The translations under genes and the position numbers were made by a program. Positions 26,099 to 36,300 of a stretch of 64,000 bases of DNA are shown here, piece by piece (position 1 is the first letter of the stretch; each line of letters starts with the position of its first letter). Under the pieces are notes generated by a model. That model was not told where the DNA came from and did not search any database. It saw only the letters and a list, made by a program, of their open reading frames with translations. Source of the stretch: Tissierellaceae bacterium (GTDB taxonomy: Bacteria > Bacillota > Clostridia > Tissierellales > Tissierellaceae). The stretch is from NCBI GenBank assembly GCA_018434075.1, contig JAHDQA010000076.1:33571-97570 (forward strand), given 5' to 3'.

Positions 26099-27252
26099 AA
26101 TTAGAAGGATATAAAAGAGCGGATGGGAAAGTAGGTATAAGAAATCATTTACTCATCATACCGGCATCAGTTTGTGCAAGTGAAGTTGCTAAGGCAATAT
26201 CAGAGAGAGTAAATGGAGCGGTGTACATACCAAATCAACACGGGTGTTGTCAAATCGGTCCTGATTTAGAGTTAACTACAAAAGTACTCGTAAATTTTGG
26301 GAAAAATCCAAATGTAGGCGCTGCATTGGTAGTTGGATTGGGCTGTGAAGGGGTACCTACAAAAAAGGTAAGTGAAGAAATTGCTAAGACTGGGAAAATG
26401 GTTGATTATGTTGTCATACAAGAAAATAAGGGGACTGTAAATACAATAGCAGTTGGTGTAAAAAAAGCGAGAGAGATGGCTGAAAAATTGAGTTTGATGA
26501 AAAAAGAAGAGATTGATATATCAGAGATTACCATTGGGATAGAATGCGGTGGATCTGATACTACTTCTGGTCTTGCATCAAATCCAGCTGTAGGGTATGT
26601 GTCAGATAAATTAGTGGATTTAAATGGGACTTCTATATTTTCTGAAACAACTGAATTTATTGGAGCAGAACATATATTAGCAAAGAGGGCTAGAAATGAA
26701 GAAGTAGCTCAAAAAATCATGAAGATAGTGCTGGATTGTGAGAAAAAAGCAAATACTATGGGAGTTGATTTAAGGAGCGGTCAACCTACGCCAGGAAATA
26801 TTGAAGGCGGGTTAACTACTATCGAAGAAAAATCATTGGGCTGCATTTATAAAGGTGGTACGAGAACAATTGAAGATGTATTAGCATATGGAGATATGCC
26901 AAGTGGCAAAGGATTGTATATAATGGATACTCCAGGACAAGATATTGAATCAATCACAGGAATGCTTGCAGGTGGAGCTGTTCTTATTATATTTACCACA
27001 GGCAGAGGAACTCCTACAGGCTCAGCTATTGCACCAGTTATAAAAGTGTGCGGAAACCCAGAGTCTTATGAAAGAATGAAAGATAATATAGATGTAAATG
27101 CTGGAACAATTATTGACGGTACAAAGACAATTTCAGATGTAGGAGAAGAAATATATTCTCAAATGCTGGAAGTAATTAACGGAAAATTCACTAAAGCAGA
27201 ATCACTTAATCACAGAGAGTTTGGCATATATAAGATGATATCTACATTTTAG
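26095..27252 (+). CDS. UxaA-family dehydratase/lyase large subunit
   Basis: This 385-residue protein is the catalytic part of the UxaA family: GYKRADGKVGIRNHLLIIP at the N-terminus, the Cys/His metal-site segment NQHGCCQIG, GLGCEGVPTKK, IGIECGGSDTTSGLASNP and FTTGRGTPTGSAIAPVIKVCGN near the end. In altronate dehydratase it forms 2-keto-3-deoxy acids by removing water. It is split from the SAF domain, like galactarate- or sulfolactate-type enzymes in some bacteria. The KdgT-like permease and DUF1537/PdxA genes downstream indicate a sugar-acid pathway. Confidence 0.87.
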   Translation: MKLEGYKRADGKVGIRNHLLIIPASVCASEVAKAISERVNGAVYIPNQHGCCQIGPDLELTTKVLVNFGKNPNVGAALVVGLGCEGVPTKKVSEEIAKTGKMVDYVVIQENKGTVNTIAVGVKKAREMAEKLSLMKKEEIDISEITIGIECGGSDTTSGLASNPAVGYVSDKLVDLNGTSIFSETTEFIGAEHILAKRARNEEVAQKIMKIVLDCEKKANTMGVDLRSGQPTPGNIEGGLTTIEEKSLGCIYKGGTRTIEDVLAYGDMPSGKGLYIMDTPGQDIESITGMLAGGAVLIIFTTGRGTPTGSAIAPVIKVCGNPESYERMKDNIDVNAGTIIDGTKTISDVGEEIYSQMLEVINGKFTKAESLNHREFGIYKMISTF

Positions 27253-27263
27253 GAGGGTAAGGG

Positions 27264-28217
27264 ATGAAAATTTTAAAAAACATTCAAAAAATACCTGGTG
27301 GATTGATGGTTGTTCCACTGCTATTAGGCGCTACTATCAATACTCTTACACCACAAGCATTAGAAATAGGAGGTTTTACTACAGCTTTATTTAAAAATAG
27401 TGCAACTGCGTTGATTGCTCTATTTGTATTGTGCAACGGCGCTCAGATAAATGTAAAGCAAGCAGGAAAACCTTTGTATAAAGGAGTAGTTTTAACAGCA
27501 GTCAAGTTTTTAGTAGGCGCTGTCATAGGGTGGTTTGTGGGTAAGACTTATGGCAATGCCGGAGTATTGGGGCTTACTCCTTTAGCATTAGTTGGAGCTA
27601 TCACAAATTCAAACGGAGGGCTTTATGCTGCATTAGCAGGGCAATATGGCGATTCGACAGATGTAGGAGCAATATCTATATTGTCATTAAATGACGGACC
27701 TTTCTTTACGATGCTTGCTTTTGGCATAACTGGTTTAGCAAACATACCATTTATGGCATTTATTGCTGTATTAGTTCCAATAGTAATTGGGTTTATCTTG
27801 GGGAATTTAGATGAAGACTTAAGGGAATTCTTAGGTAAAGGGACTACTCTTTTAATACCATTTTTTGCATTTCCACTCGGTGCAGCTTTGGATTTTAGAA
27901 CGATTGTTGAAGCTGGTTTACCTGGGTTGGTATTGGGAGTCATGGTAACTGTTCTAACTGGCCTTGCTGGGTATTTTGCAACTGGATTGTTTGGCGAAAG
28001 AAAAGCAGTTGGAGCTGCGATTGGCACAACAGCAGGAAATGCAGTAGGGACACCTGCGGCACTTGCGTTAGCTGACCCAAGTCTTCAAGCATATGTTGCA
28101 TCTTCAACAGCTCAGATAGCAGCTGCGGTTATAGTGACAGCTATACTGTGTCCTTTGCTGGTTTCGTTCCTTGACAAGAAGAAATCAAAGAAAAAAGAGG
28201 TTACAGTAAATGCTTAG
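27264..28217 (+). CDS. 2-keto-3-deoxygluconate permease family transporter
   Basis: A 317-residue membrane protein of the KdgT family, with about ten membrane segments and the signatures IPGGLMVVPLLLGATINTL, NSNGGLYAALAGQYGD and IGTTAGNAVGTPAALA. KdgT imports 2-keto-3-deoxygluconate with protons; close relatives carry other four- to six-carbon acids. In this operon it is likely to import the acid substrate of the dehydratase or kinase. The start has GGAGGG upstream, and the gap to the flanking genes is about 12 bases each way. Confidence 0.88.
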   Translation: MKILKNIQKIPGGLMVVPLLLGATINTLTPQALEIGGFTTALFKNSATALIALFVLCNGAQINVKQAGKPLYKGVVLTAVKFLVGAVIGWFVGKTYGNAGVLGLTPLALVGAITNSNGGLYAALAGQYGDSTDVGAISILSLNDGPFFTMLAFGITGLANIPFMAFIAVLVPIVIGFILGNLDEDLREFLGKGTTLLIPFFAFPLGAALDFRTIVEAGLPGLVLGVMVTVLTGLAGYFATGLFGERKAVGAAIGTTAGNAVGTPAALALADPSLQAYVASSTAQIAAAVIVTAILCPLLVSFLDKKKSKKKEVTVNA

Positions 28218-28229
28218 AGGTGGTTTGAC

Positions 28230-29447
28230 ATGGACAAAATTTTAATAATTGCAGATGACTTTACCGGCGCAAATGATACAGGAGTTCAGTTGAAAAAAAG
28301 GGGTTTAAATACTAAAGTTGTATTAGAGGGAAGTAGCATTGAGGATGATGGTTACTCTTATGTCTTAGACACAGAGTCCCGAGCTTTGATGAGCGATAAA
28401 GCAAAGCAAAAGGTAAAAAATGAGTTGAGCTCTGTAGATTTGAACAATTATGATTTGATCTATAAAAAAGTGGATTCAACGTTGAGAGGGAATATATCTG
28501 CTGAAATCAAAGCTATAGATGAATTATACAATCCCGATTTTATAATATTTGCTCCAAGTTATCCAGACATAGGTAGAACTACAATAGATGGAGTACATTT
28601 GGTTAATGGGAAAAGAGTCACTCAAACAGAGTTCTCAAAGGATCCTAAGAAACCTGTATTGGAAGATAGATTAAACTATATATTTTCTGATTATAGTATA
28701 GGTGATGTAAAACTTCACAAATTGAAAGAGCTTAGAGAAGGTGATCTATATTTAAATCATAAACACATCCATGTGTTTGACATAGAAAACAACGATGATT
28801 TTAGCGTATTGGTCGACAAAGCTTTGACAATTGAAGGAAAGATTCTATGGGTGGGTTCAGCTGGATTAGCCAATGAACTATTTAAGAAGCTATTTCCTCA
28901 AAAAAGTGCTATTGCTGTAGTTGGGAGTTTAAGTGAAGTTAGTAAAGCACAAATGAGATATGCAAACGCTAAAGGGGTAGATATAGTAAAGATAGATATT
29001 AGCAAACTATTATACAATGATGATATTTCAAATTATGTCGAAACGATTAGAAACTTAATTAAAGAGAATAAAGATATCATTGTAACATCGTCATATAGCG
29101 ATGAAGACTATCTTAACTCTATAAAAACAGGCGAAGAGTTATCTATGAGTAGAGAAGACATAAGCAATTTTACTCAAAAGATTTTGAGTAAAATAATAAT
29201 TAATGGCATTCAAAACCTTGATATAAGTGGATTGTTCATAACAGGTGGAGATACAGCAATAGAATTTATCAAGGCTACAAACGCTTCCGGCTCTATAATT
29301 GAGGAAGAGGTGCTCACTGGGATACCGATGATGAGAATGTGCGGAGGTATTTACAATGACATGAAATTGATAACAAAAGCTGGAGCATTTGGAGACGAAA
29401 ATGCATTAATATATTCATTAGAAAAAATCAAGGAAGTGAAAGAATGA
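28230..29447 (+). CDS. Four-carbon acid sugar kinase family protein (DUF1537)
   Basis: 405 residues. The N-terminal domain shows ILIIADDFTGANDTGVQL with the substrate-binding Asp pair and YKKVDSTLRGN; the C-terminal nucleotide-binding domain has LFITGGDTAIEF and the GIPMMRMCGG region. Known members phosphorylate D-threonate, L-threonate or D-erythronate at the terminal carbon. The ATGA overlap with the next gene, a PdxA2-type dehydrogenase, matches the established threonate route (kinase then PdxA2 giving dihydroxyacetone phosphate and CO2). The exact acid cannot be read from sequence. Confidence 0.9.
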   Translation: MDKILIIADDFTGANDTGVQLKKRGLNTKVVLEGSSIEDDGYSYVLDTESRALMSDKAKQKVKNELSSVDLNNYDLIYKKVDSTLRGNISAEIKAIDELYNPDFIIFAPSYPDIGRTTIDGVHLVNGKRVTQTEFSKDPKKPVLEDRLNYIFSDYSIGDVKLHKLKELREGDLYLNHKHIHVFDIENNDDFSVLVDKALTIEGKILWVGSAGLANELFKKLFPQKSAIAVVGSLSEVSKAQMRYANAKGVDIVKIDISKLLYNDDISNYVETIRNLIKENKDIIVTSSYSDEDYLNSIKTGEELSMSREDISNFTQKILSKIIINGIQNLDISGLFITGGDTAIEFIKATNASGSIIEEEVLTGIPMMRMCGGIYNDMKLITKAGAFGDENALIYSLEKIKEVKE

Positions 29448-30409
29448 AATACATTGGAATAACAATGGGAGACCCTGCAGGCATTGGGTGCGAGATAGCT
29501 TTAAAAGCATTAAAAAATGATGAGTACAGAAAGAAATCCATAATATTTGGGAGTAAAGAGATTGTATCCCACTTTTTAAAGCTTCTCGGCATGGATAAAG
29601 ATATAAATGTGATTAATGATATTTCTGAATTTGACGAGGACAAGATAAATGTAGTGAATGTAGTAGACTTAAAACTAAATGATTTTCAGTTTGGAAAAGT
29701 ATCAAAGATATGTGGCGATGCTGCGTACAGATATGTTGAAACTGCAATCAATTGGGCATTGGATAAAAAAATAAAGGCTGTCGTCACAGGACCATTAAAC
29801 AAAGAAGCACTTCACTTAGCAGGATATAATTATGATGGGCATACAGAAATATTCGCTTCCCTTACTAATACTAAAAAGTATGCTATGATGCTCTGGAGTG
29901 AAAAGCTCAAGGTCATTCATGTTTCTACTCATGTATCGCTTAGAGAGGCATGCAACAGAGTGAAAAAAGACAGAGTATATGACACTATAGTATTAGCTCA
30001 TGATACATTAAAGAGAATGGGTATTGAAAATCCAAGAATTGCAGTCGCAGGGCTTAACCCTCATGCAGGAGAGTCTGGAATATTTGGCAATGAAGAAATA
30101 GAAGAGATAAATCCTGCAATAATCAAAGCACAATCTGAAGGAATAAAAGTTACTGGAGCTGTAGCGCCTGATACAGTTTTCTTGAAAGCATACAGAGGTG
30201 AATTTGATATAGTGGTCGCAATGTACCATGATCAAGGGCATATACCAATGAAGCTGTTAGCATTTGATGAAGGAGTTAATATAACCGTAGGATTACCTAT
30301 TGTAAGAACTTCCGTAGACCATGGAACAGCCTTTGGCAAGGCTGGGAAAGGCTTAGCCAATGAATCTAGCATGATAGAAGCGATAAAAGCAGCAGATTAT
30401 TTCGATTGA
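29444..30409 (+). CDS. PdxA2-type 4-phosphoerythronate/threonate dehydrogenase (PdxA family)
   Basis: A 321-residue PdxA-family enzyme: ITMGDPAGIGCEIALKAL at the start, metal-binding histidines in YDGHTEIFASL, GLNPHAGESG and AMYHDQGHIPMK. Next to a DUF1537 kinase such proteins oxidise and decarboxylate 4-phosphothreonate-type acids to dihydroxyacetone phosphate instead of serving vitamin B6 synthesis (established for PdxA2). It ends the operon, with a terminator 11 bases after the stop. Pieces of a very similar gene recur at 52333-52399 (3' end) and 63675-63742 (internal). Confidence 0.88.
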   Translation: MKYIGITMGDPAGIGCEIALKALKNDEYRKKSIIFGSKEIVSHFLKLLGMDKDINVINDISEFDEDKINVVNVVDLKLNDFQFGKVSKICGDAAYRYVETAINWALDKKIKAVVTGPLNKEALHLAGYNYDGHTEIFASLTNTKKYAMMLWSEKLKVIHVSTHVSLREACNRVKKDRVYDTIVLAHDTLKRMGIENPRIAVAGLNPHAGESGIFGNEEIEEINPAIIKAQSEGIKVTGAVAPDTVFLKAYRGEFDIVVAMYHDQGHIPMKLLAFDEGVNITVGLPIVRTSVDHGTAFGKAGKGLANESSMIEAIKAADYFD

Positions 30410-30420
30410 TATTTTGATAT

Positions 30421-30453
30421 AAAACATCCAAGTGAATTTACTTGGATGTTTTT
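30421..30453 (+). terminator. Terminator of the acid-sugar operon
   Basis: AAAACATCCAAGT (30421-30433) pairs with ACTTGGATGTTTT (30440-30452) across a six-base loop, and the right arm ends in a T-run. The defence genes begin right after it. A degenerate copy is found at 52367-52399. Confidence 0.88.
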
Positions 30454-30502
30454 ATGTAAAATACAAAACAAACTAATTGCATAACAAAAAATATTTTAAA
30501 TA

Positions 30503-30511
30503 TGGTATAAT
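30503..30511 (+). promoter_or_regulatory. Extended -10 promoter before the helicase-associated operon
   Basis: TGGTATAAT is a perfect TATAAT with the TGn extension, and a -35 box is not evident at 17 bases. It lies 78 bases ahead of the next start codon. Confidence 0.5.
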
Positions 30512-30588
30512 CATGTAAATATAACAAATATTATGAATTTTTACTCACAACTTTCATGCAATTTCATATAATTTGCAGGGGTGATTTT

Positions 30589-33393
30589 ATGTATAATTAT
30601 ATTAATACATCAAAAGTTGATTACTATATTGATAGACTAAAAAAAGAACAAAGCACTAATGGAAAGCATTTTTTAATTGGATCAGTAGAGTATGGCGATG
30701 AAGAATACTGCGAAATATTAGAGCTTTCAGTAGAATATTTGCGGTACAATCCATCAGGTGATTTCGCTAAAAAAAGAGACATAGTAACATTGGCATTGGT
30801 GTTATTTGCACAAAGAGAGAATTGTGAGAGTGGTTTATGGGAGAGTTTCTTTGCTAAAACAGGGCTTTCTAATAACCTTAAAGACGATTGCTATAAATGT
30901 ATTTATAATTACATGAAACTATACAATCTATTTTTCCATGAGAAGGAAAATAAAAAAATGTACGTGACTACAATTCAAACTCATGCTATTTTTAACAACT
31001 TGAATTTACATAAATTATATGAAGTTTTAGAGAATTTATATTTTAAAGAATTAGGTGAGGATTACTATGATGAAGAGGTAAACCAACTGTGTGAATTAAT
31101 GAAGGATCTATTTAAAAATTATATATATGAAGAGGAAATAACATTTAAAAATTCAAACTCAAAATTGTCTTTAGTAAATCAAGGATTACCTATCTCATTC
31201 AGACTTGCTTATATAAACAATTATGAATATGTATCCCAAATAGTTAAGCGAATAATTAAATATATTCATCAAATGAATTATGAAGAAAATATATCACTTG
31301 AAAAAGAAGATAGATTCTTTAATTATTTTGGAACATATCAACTTAAATATAGCAATATAAATAATGGTGAAAATTATAATGGTACAGGCAGAAATAGATT
31401 TTACTCAAAGAAAAGGCACAGAAAACCTATGTATTTACTGAAGTACAATAAACTGTATTTATTTATACCTAGTCAACTAATTAATTATGAATATGAAAAT
31501 AGCTATGTATATTTTAACATATATGCGAAAGGAAAGTTGCTTGAAAGAATTGAAGCTGAATTATCTTATCAAACTCTCTACTTAAAGTCAGAAGAGTTTG
31601 AAGTTTTACTAGATGAATTCTATAAAGATTTATATTTTACAATTAGTTCAGAAGGAAAAGAGCTGTACAATACTGGGCAAACTCTTTTTAGGGATTATAT
31701 ATTATTCGATAGCGATGGTGAAGAGACAAATTTAAAAAATGGATTGGACAATCTCACTATATTACATGATAAAGAAACTAAAATAAAGGCTGAAAAAAGT
31801 GAAACATATATTGTAAACAATTATATCATTACGAATTGTTCAGTTAAAAATAATGGTGTAATAGAAATAGGGGACAAACTTCTATCTATAGATTCAATTG
31901 ATTTAGAAACTGGCCTTTCAAAAAATAAATTATTGAGAGATGTTTTTATTAAGCATAAATATGAAGAATATGAAATCTATTCAGATTTTCCAGAAATATA
32001 CCTAAGGTTAAAAAAAGGGGAATCAATTAGCGATTTTAATTTCCAAATAAATGATAAAAAATATATTCTAGAGAAGAATTCTACGTATAGCTTAAAAGAG
32101 TGTCTTGATGGAAAAGATGAAAAAATAGCCATTTGCAATATCAATTCTAATATACTACCAAATACTAATGCTTATAAATTTAAATTAATAAAAAAAGGTC
32201 TATTTAAAGAAGTGATAAGTAAGAATATATTTTTGATAAAAGACCTGCATTATAGATTTGACAAGCCATATTATACAGGTGATAAGGCTGTATTATCAGA
32301 ACTGAGTGCATCAGGCATTGAATTTGAAGATGAAAAATGGATAGAAAAAACAAACCATTTAGATTACTTTAAGGTGATTTTTGAGAAAGATTTAATCAGA
32401 TATAATCTGATGATTAGAATCCCAACCTTTTCATTTTCGTTTGGAGAAACTGATAAGAGGAGAAAAATCGGGGAAGATATTTGGCATAAAGAGATTGAGA
32501 ATCAAACGTTATTTCTATATGGCCCTTACAACATAGATTATAAATTATATATAACAATTGACAATCAGAAATATGAGTTAAAACAAAGGAGAACTAAGGA
32601 CAGTGTAAGTTTTGACTTAGAGAATTACTTTAAAATTAAAAGAGGGATGTTAAATATCAAAATAAATATTGATGGATACGAAGATACTTTATGTAATGTT
32701 TATTTTGATACCTGTATAAAAGACATAATATTAACTTATAATAGAGAATATGGAACTATTATGCCAAGAGGACTAACAATGACGTTTAATAAAATAGGCA
32801 CTGATGAAGTCTATATTGAAATAAACAATAATGACAAAATCGTAAAGACATACAAAACAAAAGACAATAAAATAACAGATGAGGAACTGGAGCTTGAAGA
32901 TGGTTCGTGTTATATATCATGTTATTCTATTAAGAAGAGATTATTTAGCATTGAGAAGGAAAAAATAAAAGCATCGGAAGATATAGAACTAAAAATAGTA
33001 GATAATTCGCAAGCAAAAAAGGGCGATTCTATTATCAAGGGAATTAAGTGTTACGATGATCGTAAGAGCTATAAATTAAATAATTTTTTCATTAAAGATT
33101 ACGAAAAAATAAATGAAAACGAATATAGAGGATTTGCATATTACAAAAAATACGATAAGTCAACTGATAAGACAATTTTTTGCCCGTATAGCTTTAACCC
33201 AATAACGTTTGTTTTATGTGAATCCATTTCCACCGATGAAAGCTTAGCATATTTGCAGGATAAAGATAAAGACGGCTTGATATATGATAAAAGGAATAAA
33301 TTTATATCTAAAGATTCTGATGTTAATGATTTTAATAGGTATGTTCTAATTGATAAAATAAAATTAAAATTTTGCGGGAGTGAAAATAATTGA
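30589..33393 (+). CDS. Large helicase-partner protein, possible DruH-like defence component
   Basis: A 934-residue cytoplasmic protein with no catalytic motif that I recognise. The N-terminal about 190 residues look helical (a segment VTLALVLFAQRE near 75-90), and the remaining part is rich in alternating hydrophobic and charged strands, suggesting repeated beta domains. ATG 30589 has AGGGGTG six bases upstream; an ATG at 30556 lacks a site. Its stop overlaps the helicase start by four bases (TTGA), so both are made together. A large uncharacterised protein paired with a giant DUF1998 helicase is the layout of Druantia type III; homology to DruH is not shown. Confidence 0.5.
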   Translation: MYNYINTSKVDYYIDRLKKEQSTNGKHFLIGSVEYGDEEYCEILELSVEYLRYNPSGDFAKKRDIVTLALVLFAQRENCESGLWESFFAKTGLSNNLKDDCYKCIYNYMKLYNLFFHEKENKKMYVTTIQTHAIFNNLNLHKLYEVLENLYFKELGEDYYDEEVNQLCELMKDLFKNYIYEEEITFKNSNSKLSLVNQGLPISFRLAYINNYEYVSQIVKRIIKYIHQMNYEENISLEKEDRFFNYFGTYQLKYSNINNGENYNGTGRNRFYSKKRHRKPMYLLKYNKLYLFIPSQLINYEYENSYVYFNIYAKGKLLERIEAELSYQTLYLKSEEFEVLLDEFYKDLYFTISSEGKELYNTGQTLFRDYILFDSDGEETNLKNGLDNLTILHDKETKIKAEKSETYIVNNYIITNCSVKNNGVIEIGDKLLSIDSIDLETGLSKNKLLRDVFIKHKYEEYEIYSDFPEIYLRLKKGESISDFNFQINDKKYILEKNSTYSLKECLDGKDEKIAICNINSNILPNTNAYKFKLIKKGLFKEVISKNIFLIKDLHYRFDKPYYTGDKAVLSELSASGIEFEDEKWIEKTNHLDYFKVIFEKDLIRYNLMIRIPTFSFSFGETDKRRKIGEDIWHKEIENQTLFLYGPYNIDYKLYITIDNQKYELKQRRTKDSVSFDLENYFKIKRGMLNIKINIDGYEDTLCNVYFDTCIKDIILTYNREYGTIMPRGLTMTFNKIGTDEVYIEINNNDKIVKTYKTKDNKITDEELELEDGSCYISCYSIKKRLFSIEKEKIKASEDIELKIVDNSQAKKGDSIIKGIKCYDDRKSYKLNNFFIKDYEKINENEYRGFAYYKKYDKSTDKTIFCPYSFNPITFVLCESISTDESLAYLQDKDKDGLIYDKRNKFISKDSDVNDFNRYVLIDKIKLKFCGSENN

Positions 33394-36300
33394 GTATAGA
33401 ACCTATTAGTGCATCTAAAAATATTGTTGATAAATATCTTAGGTATTTAGCTACTACTTTTTATATAAAAGATAAAGACTATATGAATATGTTTTTGAAT
33501 GAATTAAAGAAAAAAGATGAATATGCAAAAGGGCCTTTTCTTGATTTCACGGATTCATTTGAAGTTGGAAATAGTATTAGAGATTTAGTATCAGAAGGAA
33601 TATTGAGTGGCGAATTTTTGAGATTATTTGTCAATAATGAAAGCATGCTCGATAGAAAACTCTATATACACCAAGAAAAAGCGATAAAAAAGATTGTGAA
33701 AGGGAAAAATGTTGTTGTGACTACTGGGACTGGATCTGGGAAAACAGAAACTTTTCTATTGCCAATTTTTAATTGCTTAATGGAAGCAAAAGAGAATGGG
33801 ACACTAACCTCAGGTGTTAGAGCGCTATTAATTTACCCTATGAATGCGCTTGTTAACGATCAAATAAAAAGAATGAGAGAATTACTGAAAGATTATGAAG
33901 ACATTACATTTGGTGCATATACAGGAGAAACAAAGAAATCATATAGAGAAGCTATTAAAAAATACCGCGATACCAATGAAAAAGAGCCAATTAAAAATGA
34001 ATTGATATCGAGAGAGCAAATGAAAGATAATCCGCCTCATATTTTGATTACAAACTATGCTATGCTTGAATATTTGCTTTTAAGACCTGATGATAATGTA
34101 TTTTTTAGCGGAGATTATTCTAACAATTGGAAGTATATAGTATTAGATGAGGCGCATACATATACTGGAGCTACAGGGATTGAGGTATCTATGCTTTTGC
34201 GTAGGCTTACGAATTTACTTAATTCATCTAAGAGTATACAGTATATACTTACCAGTGCAACTTTAGGTGGAGAAGAAAAGAAGAAAGAAGTGACTGAGTT
34301 TGCTTCAAATTTATGTAATGGGAATAGTTTTGACATAGATGATATAATAACGGCAACTAGATATCAAAAATTCGACAGCTCAAATGCAAGGCAATATCCA
34401 ACAAAGATTTATGAGGAAATAAAAAACATGATTAGCAATGGACCTGATTTAAATGAATTTAAGGAACTTTTAATTTCGATAGATGACAATTTTACAAGTG
34501 ATGCAAATTCAATTGAAGGTTTACTTTTTGATTTTCTCAAAGAAGATTCCTTGTACTACAAAATAAGAAATGTATTAAAAGAAGGACCCACATCAATTTC
34601 AGAGATAGCTCAGAAATTAAATGTTGAAGAGATGGATATTGTTAACTTTGTATTTGCAGGAAGCAAAGCAAACAAAAACAATATTTCTTTGTTGGACGCT
34701 CGCTTTCATATGTTTATACGTTCTTTAGAAGGAGCTTATGTGGTTTTTGGTGCAAAAAAAAGCTTATCCTTGAAACCAAGAAATAGTGCCTACATTGAAG
34801 CTCAAGAATACAAAAGCTATAAAATATCTGTATGCAAATATTGTGGACAGATATATTTGCAAGGGAATATAGAAAATAACTATTTTATACAGAGATCTAA
34901 TTATGAGAAGTCAAATAAATACATGACATTTATGCTTTTAGACAAAAAGCCAGAGTATATGGAGCCAGAAGATGACAATATAGTGATTGATGATAACCAA
35001 GTGTATACTTTGTGCGGAAAGTGCGGCTATATTTCAAAAGACAAGTTAGTCAAGAAGAAAGCTTGCACTTGTGATCAGAATAACAAAGTAAAAGTGTTGC
35101 ATATAGAATCAGATAAAGAAGATATTTCAAAGTGTATTTCTTGTGGGAATCTAAGTCCCAATGGCACTGTTATTAGGAATTTTTACATAGGGCAAGAAGC
35201 AGCTTCTAGCGTAATATGCTCAAGCCTATATGATGAAATGCCAAATATACGTGAAACAAAGAAAGTAGTTAGGATAAAAAAACCTAGTTTCTTTAAAGAT
35301 GGAACTAATCTAACAACAGTTGAAAAAACAAAGAAGTACTAAAAAAACAAATGCTCATTTTTTCAGATAGTAGGCAAGAAGCAGCCTATTTTGCTGGTTA
35401 TTTTGATTTTACATACAACAATATATTAAAGAGAAGACTGTTACTCAATATAATTGACGAAGAATCAAGACAAAATGGAAACAAAAGTTTAAGCATATAT
35501 AGTATTGTAGAATTATTGAGCGTTGAATTGGAGAAACAAAACATATGTGAATCTGATTCATCTAAAAAAGAGGCATGGAAAACAATGCTTTACGAGATAA
35601 GTACCAATGACAGGAACAGCCTTGAAAATCTCGGTTTAGTGTCTTTTGAATTAGAACTAGATAAAGATTTTATGGACAACTTACAAAATACAGATAATTT
35701 GAATAAAGATGAGTTGATTGCATTATTTAAAGAATTGGCTAATAGTTTTAAAAAAGGATGTGCATATGACATTGGAGAGGTTTCCAAAACATTTAGTAAG
35801 ACTGATTTCGAAAGCATAGTATACAATGGAGAAAGATATTCATTTGTAGAAAGTAAATTTGATGAAAAACCTAATTCTATTAAATCTTGGGTTCCTAAGA
35901 AAAATGACAATCAAAGATCAAATTATTTAAAAAAAATACTAGGTGATTCAGATTTAGCGTTAGATTATTTAGTGGAAATATGGGACGTTTTAACTAGTTA
36001 TAAATATTTAATAGCTAATAATTCTACTTATATGATGGATATAAAAAAGATAAATGTGAAACACACAAAAAATCATAATTTAAAATGGTATATTTGCGAT
36101 AAATGTGGAAGATTGACAATCAGCAATATTCACAATCTTTGTCCTTCATACAGATGTGATGGCCATCTATATGAGTGTAATCCAGATGAACATTTTTCTG
36201 ATAATCACTATAGGCTATTGTACCTTGATCATAATATTTCTACCATGAAAATTAAGGAACATACAGCTCAATTGACGCCTGAAAAAGCAAAAGATTATCA

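Noticed and set aside
29444-30409. Vitamin B6 synthesis role for the PdxA-like gene
   Set aside because: Its overlap with a DUF1537 kinase and the sigma-54-controlled catabolic operon fit PdxA2-type acid-sugar catabolism better.
30477-30482. TTGCAT as -35 box for the TATAAT at 30506
   Set aside because: The spacing of 23 bases is too long; the extended -10 form explains the promoter better.
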